In this document: piece by piece, positions 23,740 through 34,499 of the stretch
Layout: every line of letters begins with the position of its first letter
How positions within the stretch are numbered: the first letter of the stretch is position 1
From: Cordilura impudica
Taxonomy: Eukaryota; Arthropoda; Insecta; Diptera; Scathophagidae
DNA length: 64,000 bases
Direction of reading: 5' to 3'
Assembly: GCA_963682025.1 (NCBI GenBank)
Contig: OY821519.1
Coordinates: forward strand, 6,760,168 to 6,824,167
Notes under the pieces: generated by a model
The model's database searches: none
What the model was told of the DNA's origin: nothing
Seen by the model: only the letters and a program-made list of their open reading frames with translations
Program-made: the position numbers and the translations under genes

Positions 23740-24679
23740 GTCATTCTACTGTCTGTTCCAAAGCACTGATAAAACCCAAATTATTCATTTTAAATACTAC
23801 TTTCAATTACCCATATGGCTTCAAATTTCGTATGAGCTGCTTTCGAAAAGAATGGGAAAAATTAGATATTTCGGAAGGAGTTTTCAGAACGCCCCATTTA
23901 CTGGGGCATTTAGTTTGTTACGTTTATATTTTGTAGCAGGTTCAATTAAATTCTAAGCACTATGAAATGAACTTTAATCGAATTTATTTGTTTTCCTTCA
24001 ACTAGTTTAAAATCTATCTTTACGATATTTTTTCGTTCAAATTACACGATGTTACAAAATATAAAAAATGTATAATAATTTAAAATTTTTCAAAATTTTG
24101 ATTACTTCCCATTAATCTGAAGATGTCGCCAAAATACTATTTTTAACTGAATCAGTTTTTAACCGATTCAAGATCTTTATAAAAAAGAAGAAGTGATTTA
24201 CTCAACCAGGCCTACAACTTAAATTAGGTCATTTTAAAATTATATTTCACTATAGCACCGTATAAGTAATCAAAGGAAATAAAATATAGGATCACCAAAA
24301 ATTGTGTCCTTTTTTAACTAGTGTTCATTTGTGAGTGATCAGAATCCTGTTCAACACTTTGACATTTTTCGGAAAAAAATTAAACACTTGTAACCATTTT
24401 TCAACAATTCGTGGCTAAACTTGAACAATTTTCAAAATAAAAAAATGTTTTTTTTCATATTTTTTAGTTCACCGAACTCAATTATTTATTTCAACCTAGG
24501 CAGTAAGATCAAATTTTAAAAATTCATATAGTTTATAATTTAGATCAACTAAACTAAAGCGCTAAGTACTTTAATATTACACTTTACAAGAGGAGAAATT
24601 TCGAGTCATCGTGAAAGCAAATCAAGTTGGAATAATTTTATCAAAAGTAATCTTAAAAAAAAAAATTTGTTTGCCCTTT
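23740..24679. other. AT-rich spacer, nothing recognised
   Basis: No gene, repeat or RNA signal recognised. Confidence 0.4.
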
Positions 24680-24990
24680 TTATAATTTTTTGAATAACAT
24701 ACTCGTAACATATGCAGAGCGTATGAGTCTAATTTATTAATTGAGATGTATACGCATGAGTGATATTCTATCTTTTACATGGATATATTAATGAAAATTA
24801 TTTATTTAAGGATCAGCTACAATTTTGGTAAAGAATGAAACGAGAAAACTAAGCGAACAAACAGCGAGATAATGAACAAATATAATAGGTTATAAAAAAA
24901 GTTTTACTACACTTGTCTAGTACTTTCAACATGACTTGTAGTTTCTCTCCCCCAGACAATGACCCCAAAAACGTTCCACAGTACTACTTT
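24680..24990. repeat. Dispersed repeat D, copy 4, diverged
   Basis: It shares with D copies 1 and 2 the order AATAACATACTCGTAACATA, CGTATGAGTCTAATTTATTA, TGAGTGATATT, TTATTTAAGG and, after a gap, a GGTTATAAAAAAAGTTT block followed by TAGTTTCTCTCCCCCAGAC. Diverged and internally shortened. Confidence 0.5.
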
Positions 24991-27750
24991 TAATTACTTA
25001 GGAGGAAAAAAGTGGTCTCTGCGCAATCAATATCTTTCTTATAACTACTCGTAGTTGATTATTACTGTACTTTTTATTACATTTTGTAATAAATATTTTT
25101 AACCTTATAAAATATCATATCGTAAATATGTAGAACTAAAGGTTAAAATGCGAATATTTCTTACTTATATAGTACGGAGATTGGAATATTGCTAATAATG
25201 TTAAATTATGTTTGTCACCCCAAAACTTTATTTGGTTTTTAAATCCAAACAATATTTTCTGTCAATAGTTTTCCACTTATTTTCTGAATTTTTTTTTTAT
25301 TTTCTTTTTTTATATGAAAATTTTATAAGCAGTATAATATATCAATGAATTCCTAAAAATCCTGTCAATTTCTCATAATCTTTGATTTTGCATTACCAAT
25401 GAGTTCTTAACACAACTGCGTAATAATTTTTTTATATAAAAACGAATAAAATCCACCCTAATTCAAGTTCATTTATATTAAAGGCAGAAATAATTGTTTT
25501 TGTCTGTGCCATTTTAATTGATATGAGCTAAATTGAATTTTTTATGTTGCGAAAGCAGTTTAAGTTATTCGCGCATATTTATTATATAAGAATTTTATGT
25601 AACCTGCAACATGCGGGTTACATGCAGATTAAAAAATTTAAAAAAAAAACTTTAATGACATTACTAGTTTACAAAATATTATTAAAAAAAATTCTATAAA
25701 TAAAAACGTTTTAATAATATTTAAAATTATTAATTAGTTATGCATTAAAAGCCAGTGCTTACACATTTTAACACTAAGTAGAGCCACAAAAAACAATTAT
25801 GAATCTTGTACCACAGAACATATATAGATTTATGTGTGTTTTATTTTAAAACCTATTCTAAAAAACTAAGATCATAAAACACTAACATCTATTATTCAAT
25901 ACAAACTAAATTTAAACAAATTATTTTAAGGCCTCATTGTGTAAAACGTAACGAAATGACAGAATTCATATGATAAATTTAAAAATGTTTCATATAAAAA
26001 TTTGTAGCATGTAACCAAAATCAGCAGATAACCGAATAGAATTTTTGTTTTCAAGTTTTAGTAGCAGCAGCACGCACCTATATTCCGGCCTCTATCTCGT
26101 CGGCAAACGGGGAGGATTCTTCGCTACATTATGCTTGATAGTTACTAAAGGAGATATGTTACCAGGGAAGATTTTATTTTGTACTAGCTTAGTAGTTAGA
26201 AGAAAAGAAGAAGTGAAAAGAAATATTTATTTATGATGGAACCGAGTGTCGTATCTCTAACCGAATGTGCATAGATGATAAACACGTTTACCCCTCCCTA
26301 CCATGATCATACACTGGAAAGCTAAAATTTGTGTAATATGATCCCACGAATAAATGACCCTATCCGAACAGGTTACCAGGAATCAAGACAAAGGCTTTTT
26401 AGAAATTCATAATTAAAATTTTATTTAAAAGATGGAGAAAAAAAACATATGACCTATAATTAACTTAATTATAAATCTAATCTCAACTTAAAATCTAAAA
26501 TCAGCTTACTCTAAAATCTAAAAATGTGAAGTGAGCAGTTATATTTGATATATGAAGCATACAAAAAAAAATTATTTATTTTGTGGAGAGCAAAAAAACC
26601 ATAACAAATGAAGTATAATTAAAAGAAATTTTGAATGCCAAAAAAAATTAAAATGAAATTTTAAAGTTTAAATATTACTACAATCACTACTAGGGTCGCA
26701 AAAATCGAAATAAAACGCTGAAAAAAAATTAGTAAATGTCTGCATCCCGTTCGGTTGCCAAGGACAAAAAAATAAAATATACAATATTTAAGGAAAAAAA
26801 TTTGAAAAATAAAAAAAAATCGCGGAAAAAAATTATGTAGTTCCAAGCATAAACTTGGTTTATAACAAAAAAATAGTTGTTAATAAAAATTTATAAACCG
26901 TAAAAAAAATCGAAGGGAAAAACAACTTTTATATAAAAAAAATTCGTTATTAAAAAAAATTAAATTATCGAAATGTACAATAACCAAAAAAAAAAAAAAA
27001 AAACAATCTAAATAGCTTGTAAAATTTAAGGGCTTGGATGTTTAGTCAGGACAGAAACTCACCACTATACTCTCAAAAGAGAAGAGCGATGCTTCTTCTT
27101 ACTTTCCGCTATGATATATTTTTAATATTAATCTTTAAATAATTTATTTTAATTGTCCAGCAACCATAAATAAATTAATATAAGTATTTGGTACCTATAT
27201 TCATCAATTTTAATTGCTGACAATATTCTTAAATTAAAGCAACAGCAAATGATCAATTTTTTTTAAGCCACGTAAAATGCTCTGTTAACTTAACAGGTTG
27301 ACTCCATGAGAGCTTTCGTTATGTTAACAGCCCAAATATAAAAATATTAAAATAAAGCTTTACCAGTGAACGATCACTGACCCACGGCAAGGAAATAAAT
27401 TAAGACAAAAATGTTAAATACCAACTTACAGTTTTACAGTCCCTCGATGAAAGATCTTTCATGCTGCTGGATGCTGGTAACTGATGTTGATGAAGCTATG
27501 TAAATATTATGATATGATCCAAATTTGTTTTATCACACTTTGTTAATTTTTTCTCAATTTCGTGTTTTTTTTCCATAACTCATTCCAATATATTCTGTTT
27601 TATTTTACTTAATAAAAAAAACGCTAAAAAGAAATCGCGGAACAGAATGGGTGATGGTAGCGCGATCTGGCGTCAAGTTAAAGTCACCAAATTACTTTTT
27701 TTTTCTGAATTATTATTATTTTTTCCTTGATTGTCTTTATCTCATTTTTT
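24991..27750. other. AT-rich non-coding stretch upstream of eIF3k
   Basis: No coding motif or repeat recognised over about 2.7 kb. It presumably contains whatever remains of the eIF3k 5' flank. I could not locate the first ~16 codons of eIF3k here. Confidence 0.4.
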
Positions 27751-27890
27751 ATACCCTATACCACTATGTGGTTTGGGTATAATGACTTTGTGCTGCTGTT
27801 TGTAACAACCAAAAATATTTGACCTAGACCCATCTTTAATTATACCGATCGAATCAGAATCACTTTCTGAGTTGATTTAACAATGTCCGT
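27751..27890 (-). repeat. H element 3' fragment beside eIF3k exon 1
   Basis: The last ~140 bp of an H element in minus orientation: subterminal repeat ATACCCTATACC, the ACTATGTGGT hairpin arm, AACAACCAAAAATATTTGAC, and on to AACAATGTCCGT, where it stops at the start of the microsatellite. The base after it (27891) begins what looks like the 3' end of eIF3k exon 1. Confidence 0.75.
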
Positions 27891-27930
27891 ATGTTAAATC
27901 TGCATTGCATTAAATCTGCTGCATTGAAAG
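27891..27930 (+). pseudogene. eIF3k: Probable damaged 3' end of eIF3k exon 1
   Basis: The last 11 bases, TGCATTGAAAG, read Cys-Ile-Glu-Arg(2/3), which is what precedes the Tyr-Asn-Pro-Asp-His-Leu of exon 2 in fly eIF3k. A donor GTAAAT follows at 27931 in the correct phase, and the intron to 28007 is 77 bp, a normal fly length. Upstream in this frame there is a TAA (27911-27913). Bases 27899-27918 contain a repeated TAAATCTGC; skipping those 20 bases would give ATG-Leu-Asn-Cys-Ile-Glu, close to the expected residues. The codons before that are absent, replaced by the H fragment. Inference: exon 1 has been rearranged here. Confidence 0.45.
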
Positions 27931-28007
27931 GTAAATACGAACTAATTAAAAATTAACACGCTCACAAGCAAAACATAACCTTCAAAAATTTGCAATATTT
28001 TTTTTAG

Positions 28008-28447
28008 GTACAATCCCGATCATCTCAAGACTTTGGAGGCCTATGTTGAAGATCAAGCTAAGAGCAATACCTATGATTTGGAAGCTAATTTAGCTGTATT
28101 GAAATTGTATCAATTCAATCCTCACATGCTAAATTTTGACATCACCTACACAATTTTGCTCAAATCATTGACCAATTTGCCACATACCGACTTTGTTATG
28201 GCCAAATGTCTGTTGTTACCTCAACAAATGAAGGATGAAACAGTGCAGACAATCATTGATTTAGCTGATATTTTAGAACGTACAGATTTCTCTTTATTCT
28301 GGCAACAGGCTGACATGAACAAAAGTATTTTCCGACATATTCAAGGTTTCCACGATTCAATTCGCAAATTTGTTTGCCATGTTGTTGGTATAACTTTCCA
28401 AAGCGTTAAGAAGGATTTGTTGAAGGAATTATTAGGCGGTGTTGATG
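28008..28447 (+). CDS. eIF3k: eIF3k, internal coding exon
   Basis: Eukaryotic translation initiation factor 3 subunit K, a small subunit of the cytoplasmic eIF3 complex that works with the 40S ribosome. The exon begins after a T-rich tract and AG (28006-28007), is open for 146 complete codons and ends at a consensus donor GTAAGT (28448) in phase 1. The translation ([69 protein letters not shown]) is close to what I remember of the Drosophila protein, covering most of the N-terminal helical-repeat (HAM) domain and the start of the winged-helix domain. The last ~50 codons (next exon) were not found downstream in the window. No stops or frameshifts occur, so the exon is under, or only recently released from, selection. 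Confidence 0.93.
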
Positions 28448-28659
28448 GTAAGTAAATTTAAGATTCGATCGATAGGGAAGTTTTAGAGTTGATAATATAA
28501 AGTGTAATAGCTAGCAGAATCAGCCAAATAAGCATTTCACTTGTACTTTATATAAAAAGAACTTTGAATTTGAACCTTTCAGTATAAATAAATATTTTAA
28601 AAATTAACAGTTTCCTATTTGAAAATTAACCACTTAGTATCTAAATAAAACAAAAAGAA

Positions 28660-28930
28660 ATTTACAAATACGAACTTTAATTTTGCTCCACAAAATTGTA
28701 TATACTCACGAACCTTCCTATCTCTATAACAGAATAACGTTTTCGCTATCACATAGGAATAATGATTTGACTCCAATTATACATCGAACTTCAAAGTCTG
28801 AATGGCATTTTTATATCCATTCTATACGTCTTTGGAACTCTCTACCTACGAACATACAATTTATAAGCAATGCCATGCATTTTAAAAGGTCCATTTTTGA
28901 TCTTTATAGTAGTGCAAAAACATGTTATTT
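28660..28930 (+). mobile_element. 5'-truncated LINE, ORF2 C-terminus
   Basis: An open frame (28683-28964) whose first ~78 codons read as the extreme C-terminus of a Jockey/CR1-type ORF2: YNRITFSLSHRNNDL, the conserved HFYIHSIRLWNSLPTNIQF and FKRSIFDLYSS. It lies 200 bp downstream of the eIF3k donor site, presumably within the intron. The frame then runs into the H element at 28933, which contributes the last residues of the ORF and supplies its stop. Confidence 0.65.
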
Positions 28931-28932
28931 TT

Positions 28933-29613
28933 ATACCCTATACCACTATGTGGTTTGGGTATAATGACTTTGTGCTGCTGTTTGTAACAACCAAAAATAT
29001 TTGACCTAGACCCATCTTTAATTATACCGATCGAATCAGAATCACTTTCTGAGTTGATTTAACAATGTCCGTCCGTCCGTCCGTCTGTGTGTCCATGTAA
29101 AGCTTGTAATCAAACTGCAGGTCGCAAATTTAAGTGAAGATCGGGAAGCAGCTCTATATGGGGTCAAAGGGATCCTTTTTGAACTACTCATTAATGGATG
29201 TAATGAACGCATACAAACCCAATTAGAGTAAGATCTATATGACAATTTGGATCTTATGGCAATTTATGTCGATTTCATATGGGTAATTTGTATGGGGGCT
29301 AGGTCTGAACATGGACCGATTCTCACCAATTTCAACAGCGTTCATCCCATGGCCGACAAAAGCTTACATACCAAATTTCATCAAAATATATTCATATTTG
29401 CGACCTGCAGTTTGATTGCAAGCTTTACATGGACACACAGACGGACGGAACTTTTTCATATCGGCAGCCAAAAAAATTAATAAAAATCCCACTCAAATTT
29501 GGATTTTGCTTATTTTCAATGTCCAGTTAGTTGGGCCTAAGAGATAGGGTTTCTAAACGCATGGTATAGGGTATCGTATAGTCGGTCTAGACCGACTATA
29601 ATTTTCTTACTTG
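28933..29613 (-). mobile_element. Rearranged H element with an inverted core
   Basis: The outer parts are H in minus orientation (28933-29129 and 29449-29613: 3' hairpin end on the left, palindrome AGTCGGTCTAGACCGACT and 5' end on the right). The interval from about 29130 (TTTAAGTGAAGATCGGGAAG) to 29448 (ACAGACGGACGGA) reads in the plus orientation. Relative to intact copies, the part between AAAAAGTT and TTTAAGTG is missing and the TTTGCGACC...ACGGACGG part occurs twice, once in each orientation. The (GTCC)n microsatellite is therefore also present in both orientations. Confidence 0.75.
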
Positions 29614-29737
29614 TTTTTATATATTTTTTTTTACATATGGTTATGGTTAGTTAGTCGAAAGTGTGATTTTAACTTTAGCACAGTTTATGCATGGTAAGTA
29701 AAAAAAAATCATTAACATTTAGTAATTTATTAATCAA

Positions 29738-31272
29738 CTAGCTGTACCCGGTCCGCTTTGCTGGCCCTTAGTAAAGATTTTAAATATTAAAAAAGATTTT
29801 TTGTACAACACTTTTTATTAGTGAATAAAAATGATGTATATTATATACATAGTATACATGAAAGTAATTAGTAATATTTTATTGTAATGCTCTCTGATTA
29901 ACAATATAAATAATGATGATGGTCTACCAACACGTGAGCATCCAACATATAATTGTCCATGTGAGAAACATGGTGCCTCAAGATTTAATCCGCAGACTTG
30001 AAACGATTGAACTTGAGATTTACTAATTGTCATAGCAAATGCTAGACGTACTGGAAATTGAATGCGTTTAAAGTTAAATGGCATATCTGATGGAGTTATT
30101 GGTATATATGGAATTAATGCATTTTTATCTTTGTATTTTCCAGTTAATATAGTTGCATCAATGATATTGTTGAGTAATTTGTTAACAGCCAATCTGGCAC
30201 CATTACAAAGCCGTGGTTGATTTAAATTATGTAAAAGATTATTGACACACCGATTTTCAATTGTAGAATATGAGGTGGAGTTCCAGGCAAATCAAGTGAA
30301 TTTAAAAATTCTGTTGGGTAGTGCATAATTTCATCTGGATCCATAATGCAATCAATGGATTTGTATGTTTTTGTTTGGCCATTAATTTTATTTAGAATAT
30401 CGATATTAATGTCATTGACATCTTTGGTTTTGGCTGCTAAAATAGCGCGATCGCTTAACCATTGATGATTCTTATAATTATGTATGATATATGGGTACAC
30501 ACTTGAAATTAAATCTTCTTTGGATTCATTAGTAATACAAAAATTTTCAGGTAATGTTATTAATTCTGTTGTATTGCCTATAACAATTTTTCCTTTTCCA
30601 ACGTCCAATAATTGGTTAGAAAACAAATATGCTGATTGGTCATTTTTTAAATGTACGCGCATGTTTATAGTAAGTGATCGCTTTTGAACAAAATGCCACA
30701 AGTTAGATGATTTTAAACATGCGTTTAGTTCATCTGCTGTGTTGGTCGTGTAATAAGTGGTAAAGTTTGCCTAAAATCACCTGCCAATAATATGAGAACA
30801 CCTCCAAATGGTTGTTCGTTGTTACGTAAATCTTGCAATGTTCGATGCAATGCCTCTAGTGGCTTCTTATGTGCCATTGTGCATTCATCCCATATAATTA
30901 TCTTGCACAGTTGGAGTACCATTGCCATTGAAGATGTTTTCGAAATATTGCATGTTGGTGTTTCCGTTAGTTGCATATTTAATGGTAATTTTAATGCAGA
31001 ATGTGCCCCTCTGCCACCATATAACAAAGTAGGCCATTGCCAATGCTATATTACCATTTGAACGTATTGCTGCTAAAATTACTGAAATTAAATATGTTTT
31101 CCGAGTACCTCCGGGCGCATCTAAGATATAAATTCCAGCAGTTCCTGCATTAACAGATGGCATAATATTGTCGTAAACGCGTTTTGCTGCGGCTTCATGT
31201 TTGGTATATTCAGTTGAAGAAAAGTATTTACTGCATTGATATTGTCATTTTTTTTTACGTTGTATTTCATGA
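29738..31272 (-). mobile_element. Helitron, helicase half
   Basis: A minus-strand Helitron of the same family as 8315-10544. The shared 3' end is ...GGACCGGGTACAGCTAG, ending at 29738 and followed by T. The C-terminal part of the Rep-helicase is present. The N-terminal Rep half is missing because a second Helitron abuts or interrupts it at 31273. Two changes relative to the 8.3-kb copy support independent decay: here the helicase core survives and the Rep region is lost, whereas there the reverse holds. Confidence 0.8.
29818..31265 (-). pseudogene. PIF1-type Helitron helicase, frameshifted
   Basis: Frames read in order from the right. 31163-30885 carries Walker A in altered form (LDAPGGTRKTYLIS; the usual GGTGKT has Arg for the second Gly). 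31027-30725 carries Walker B (KIIIWDECTMAHKKPLEAL) and the motif LLAGDFRQTLPLI. 30701-30222 carries LTINMRVHL and the central region. 30192-29818 carries the last motifs (PVRLAFAMTISKSQ, GQLYVGCSRVGRPSSLF). These are the PIF1/RecD-like SF1 helicase motifs in the expected order. At least three frameshifts plus the Walker A change make it non-functional. The Rep (HUH) domain is absent. Confidence 0.8.
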
Positions 31273-32967
31273 CTAACCCGGTGTGCTTCGCTACACCCTC
31301 TCCCTTCCCCCCGAATCGTTATGAAAGGGCTCACGCAAAGTCCCAAGGCTCTCACTAATACAGGAATTTAGATATATCACATTTAATATTAAGTCTGTGT
31401 AGAGGTGCAACGTGCATTTGCCCAATCCCGCCCATTTTTTTGTCTGACTACTCCCGTTAATAATAGATGACCTGCGACAAATTTGCAAAGCTTTCTGTAT
31501 CATATTAATATATATGATACTTAAAATTTACTTTGTATGGGAGGTGCCACGCCCGCTAAAAATATTTTAAAAAAATTACAGCCTAAGCACTCCCATATTC
31601 GCAGTAAGACCCTGTGAAAATTTCAGGAAGGTCAGATGAGTAGTTACGGAGATTACCTCCTACAAACGAATAAACAAACAAACACATATAACCTCTTTAT
31701 TGTGTTAGTATAGATTATTAGCATAGATTTTTTATTCGAATACTTGCTGATATACAATGTTTTTTGTTTTTTTCATTCGGTACAACAATTATCAGATTTT
31801 TCGGCGTTCCTACCCTGGAGCAAGGAACATGTAGCTGCCTATGAGAAGAAGATGGATTATCAAAATTAGATCTGGCAACACAACTATTGGCCTTGAACTT
31901 AGCCATATAATTCCACGACAAATCACACTGATAACTAATGTACTTAACAAAAGACTGTTGCTTCCGTAGTACTTCATATTATTTATATAGGAGGTGTCAC
32001 GCCCACTAATCCCATCCCGCCCAATTTTTATTGGACTAGTCACATTAATATCTGATGGACTCGTGCAAAATTTCGAGTCTTTCCCTTTCATAGAACACCA
32101 GTTATATGATATTAGATATCTACTTTGCATGGGCGGTGCTACGCCCACTGCTATGATCACGCCCATTTTTTTGTTCGAATAATCATACAAAGAACCTATG
32201 GGCTCATGCAAAGCCACAAAGCCCTCTCGTTCACAGTACTCCAGATATATGACATTAAATAGTTACTTTGCATGGGGACTACTCATACTTAAATCTGATG
32301 GTGTCGTGCAAAGTGTCAAAGCTTCCCTTTTTTAATACACCAGTTATATGATATCATATATTTACTTTGTACGGGCGGTGCCACACCCACTGCTCCGATC
32401 ACGCCCATTTTTTGTCTAACTAATCACATGAATAACTTATGGGCTCGCACAAAGTCCCAAGACTCTTACTATAACAGTGCTCCAGATATATGGCATTTTA
32501 TATTTAATTTGTATTGCAGGTGCCATACATCCGATACTGCCCATTTTATGTTCGACTACTCACATTAATAATAGGTGACATCAGACTAATTTGAAAAGCT
32601 CTCTCTATCACAGTACTCGAGATATATAATATTGAATTATTACTTGTATGGGAGGTACCACGCCCACTTGTCCGATCCCACCCATTCCCGGCGTAGCTAC
32701 TAATATTAACAATAGGTGACCTCACACAAATTTGCAAAGCTCTCCCTATCATAATACTCAATATATGTATATGATATTAAAAATTTACTTTGTGTGGGAG
32801 GTGCCACGCCCACTAAAAATATTTAAAGAATTATAGCCTATAGCACTACCCATATCTGCAGTAAGACTCTGTGAAAATTTCAGGAATATCAGATGGGTAG
32901 TTACGAAGATTAACTCCTACAAACAAACAAACAAACACACAGTACCTCTTTATAATATTAGTATAGA
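31273..32967 (-). mobile_element. Composite Helitron, locus 1
   Basis: Minus strand, from its 5' end at 32967 (A|TCTATACTAATATTATAAAG, then a GTTTGTTTG run) through ~140-bp central tandem repeats, a helicase C-terminal remnant (RQLHVPCSRVGTPKNL, about 31880-31735), then a second copy of the same 5' end (31727-31680), one further repeat unit and the 3' hairpin GGTGTAGCGAAGCACACC with ...GGGTTAG|T at 31273. It thus reads as two elements head to tail. The helicase remnant ties it to an autonomous Helitron of another family than the one at 29738. Confidence 0.7.
31975..32830 (-). repeat. Central tandem repeats of the composite Helitron
   Basis: About six to seven units, spaced roughly 140-150 bp (one shortened to ~88 bp). 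Each carries, on the plus strand, the core ACTTTGTATGGGAGGTGCC followed by ACGCCCAC, a TTTTTGT..GACTA block, CACATTAATA and a CAAAG...TCTC block. Cores lie near 31982, 32123, 32276, 32364, 32505, 32643 and 32788. Such central repeats are common in non-autonomous Helitrons. Confidence 0.7.
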
Positions 32968-33790
32968 TTAATAGATATATATATATATATTTTTTTACTG
33001 TTTTTAGCACAATTGTTCTAATAATTGGAAAGCACTGAAGAGTCTCGTTTTATTTTGATTTTTGCCTTACAAAGGGGTTAATTCACTTCAAAAAAAAAAA
33101 AGGTAAGATATGTATATGATTACATTTAAACTTAGGATATTTCAACAAATTCTAACAATTATTTTTTTCTTTTTTTCAGGTAAACTAAGGATTCTTCGTT
33201 TTAGTTATTTAAACACTGAATATTTAAAAAAAAATATATTTAACACTATTTTGTTTTAAAGTGAAATATGAAGTGAAATTTTTCTCTTTTATTTTAATAG
33301 CAAATAATGTTAACGCGATTTTTTTTTACTTGAATCGTGAAGACTTAATGATTTTTAACAACTTTTTATGTGCGGTTTTTCTGATTCTTCTCCTTTTTCT
33401 TTTTAATTGCATTTTGGACTTTAACTATGCTTTAGACTTTCTAATTTTTCTACCCTGGACGATTTTTCCCGTTTCTTCTAATTTTCACACTTTTCACTGA
33501 CTGTCCACTATAGCTAATTTTTACGATTTACGCCCGATTTTAACACTTTTCACTTATGATTTTGTATAAAAAAAAATATGATTTTAACACTGTTGCTGAT
33601 GGTGATGGTGGTGATAATGATAAGAGTGTAGATTTGCAGGTTGAGACTTTTGAAGAAAATGCAGATGATAAAGCGGTTGGTATTTTTCTGTAGTTTTAAG
33701 TCGGGTTTGCGCAAAGGGTTTCCCGTTCCCAAAGAAAAAGAAGTAACTTGTTTTATGAGCTTGACGCCTCCCGCTCATAAAACCAAGTTG
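32968..33790. other. AT-rich spacer, nothing firm
   Basis: It begins with a short (TA)n run (32975-32992). Small open frames at 33261-33500 and 33550-33778 have low-complexity composition (Phe/Leu-rich, and a His run from a GTGATG microsatellite) and are not believed. Confidence 0.35.
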
Positions 33791-33793
33791 TGA

Positions 33794-33979
33794 AATGCCA
33801 AGATTTTAGCCAAAAGCTTTCTTCAAGGGTTTTTCGGTGCTGAAATGGAAAACTTAGTAAAGGAATTGGTTTTTACATTTACTCGTGTGCGTTTTGTGTT
33901 ACCTTTTGATAAAAAAAAACTATCTAATGTGAAAGTTACCGCTTATGGTAACAGCCAAGGCTATTTACGTTGGGAATGA
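33794..33979 (+). pseudogene. Unrecognised coding-like remnant
   Basis: Sixty-one open codons ending in TGA, of ordinary protein composition (AKSFLQGFFGAEMENLVKEL, then FVLPFDKKKLSNVKVTAYG and NSQGYLRWE). The following ~160 bases contain further protein-like stretches in other frames (for example FNWFKGNPHSIMSLKLMEL near 34070-34130), as expected of a decayed gene with frameshifts. I do not recognise the family; it might be a host pseudogene or an old TE gene. Confidence 0.25.
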
Positions 33980-34284
33980 AATTTTCTATTTAGGAGAAAA
34001 AATTTTAATTAGAAGAACTGGGTGTTTTAATACATTTAGAACAAGGTGAACTCACATTTGGTTATATCTTTAATTGGTTCAAAGGCAATCCACACTCAAT
34101 TATGAGTTTAAAATTAATGGAATTAACCAAAATCCTTTTGAAATAAAAAATGAATTTTAATAAAACCCCATATATTAAATTTATGATTAACAATAAAAAA
34201 TTAAAGATCATAAATAAAATTTATGATTAAAAAAATAAAAGAGATCATAACCAAAGAAACTAATTTGACTTACGTTTTCCTCAG

Positions 34285-34495
34285 ACAAAAAAAATGTTTC
34301 GCCAACGTGTAAAAACACTACGATGAATTTTCAGCAAAATGGGACGGTTTCCATCTTGAAAAGCCCTTTTATACCGATACAATCGTACACAAAAATTGGA
34401 AATTATTGGAAATGTCCGTTTATTCAGCGGTACTTTATATATACACACAAAAAAAACCAATACCCTTAAAGTTTACTAAACGTCAAAACTTTTGA
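34285..34495 (+). pseudogene. Unrecognised exon-like remnant after a splice acceptor
   Basis: A good acceptor (TTACGTTTTCCTCAG, AG at 34283-34284) is followed by ACAAAAAAAATG, giving a short frame from 34294 that stops after 10 codons. One base out of register, from 34313, 60 codons are open to TGA at 34493 with convincing composition (HYDEFSAKWDGFHLEKPFYT, HKNWKLLEMSVYSAVLYIYT). A single-base deletion near 34305-34313 would explain both. The product is not recognised. It may be a disrupted small host gene. Confidence 0.3.
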
Positions 34496-34499
34496 CATA

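Noticed and set aside
33550..33778. Minus-strand ORFs with a His run
   Set aside because: The His codons come from a GTGATG-type microsatellite (33597-33620); the rest is low complexity without homologous motifs.
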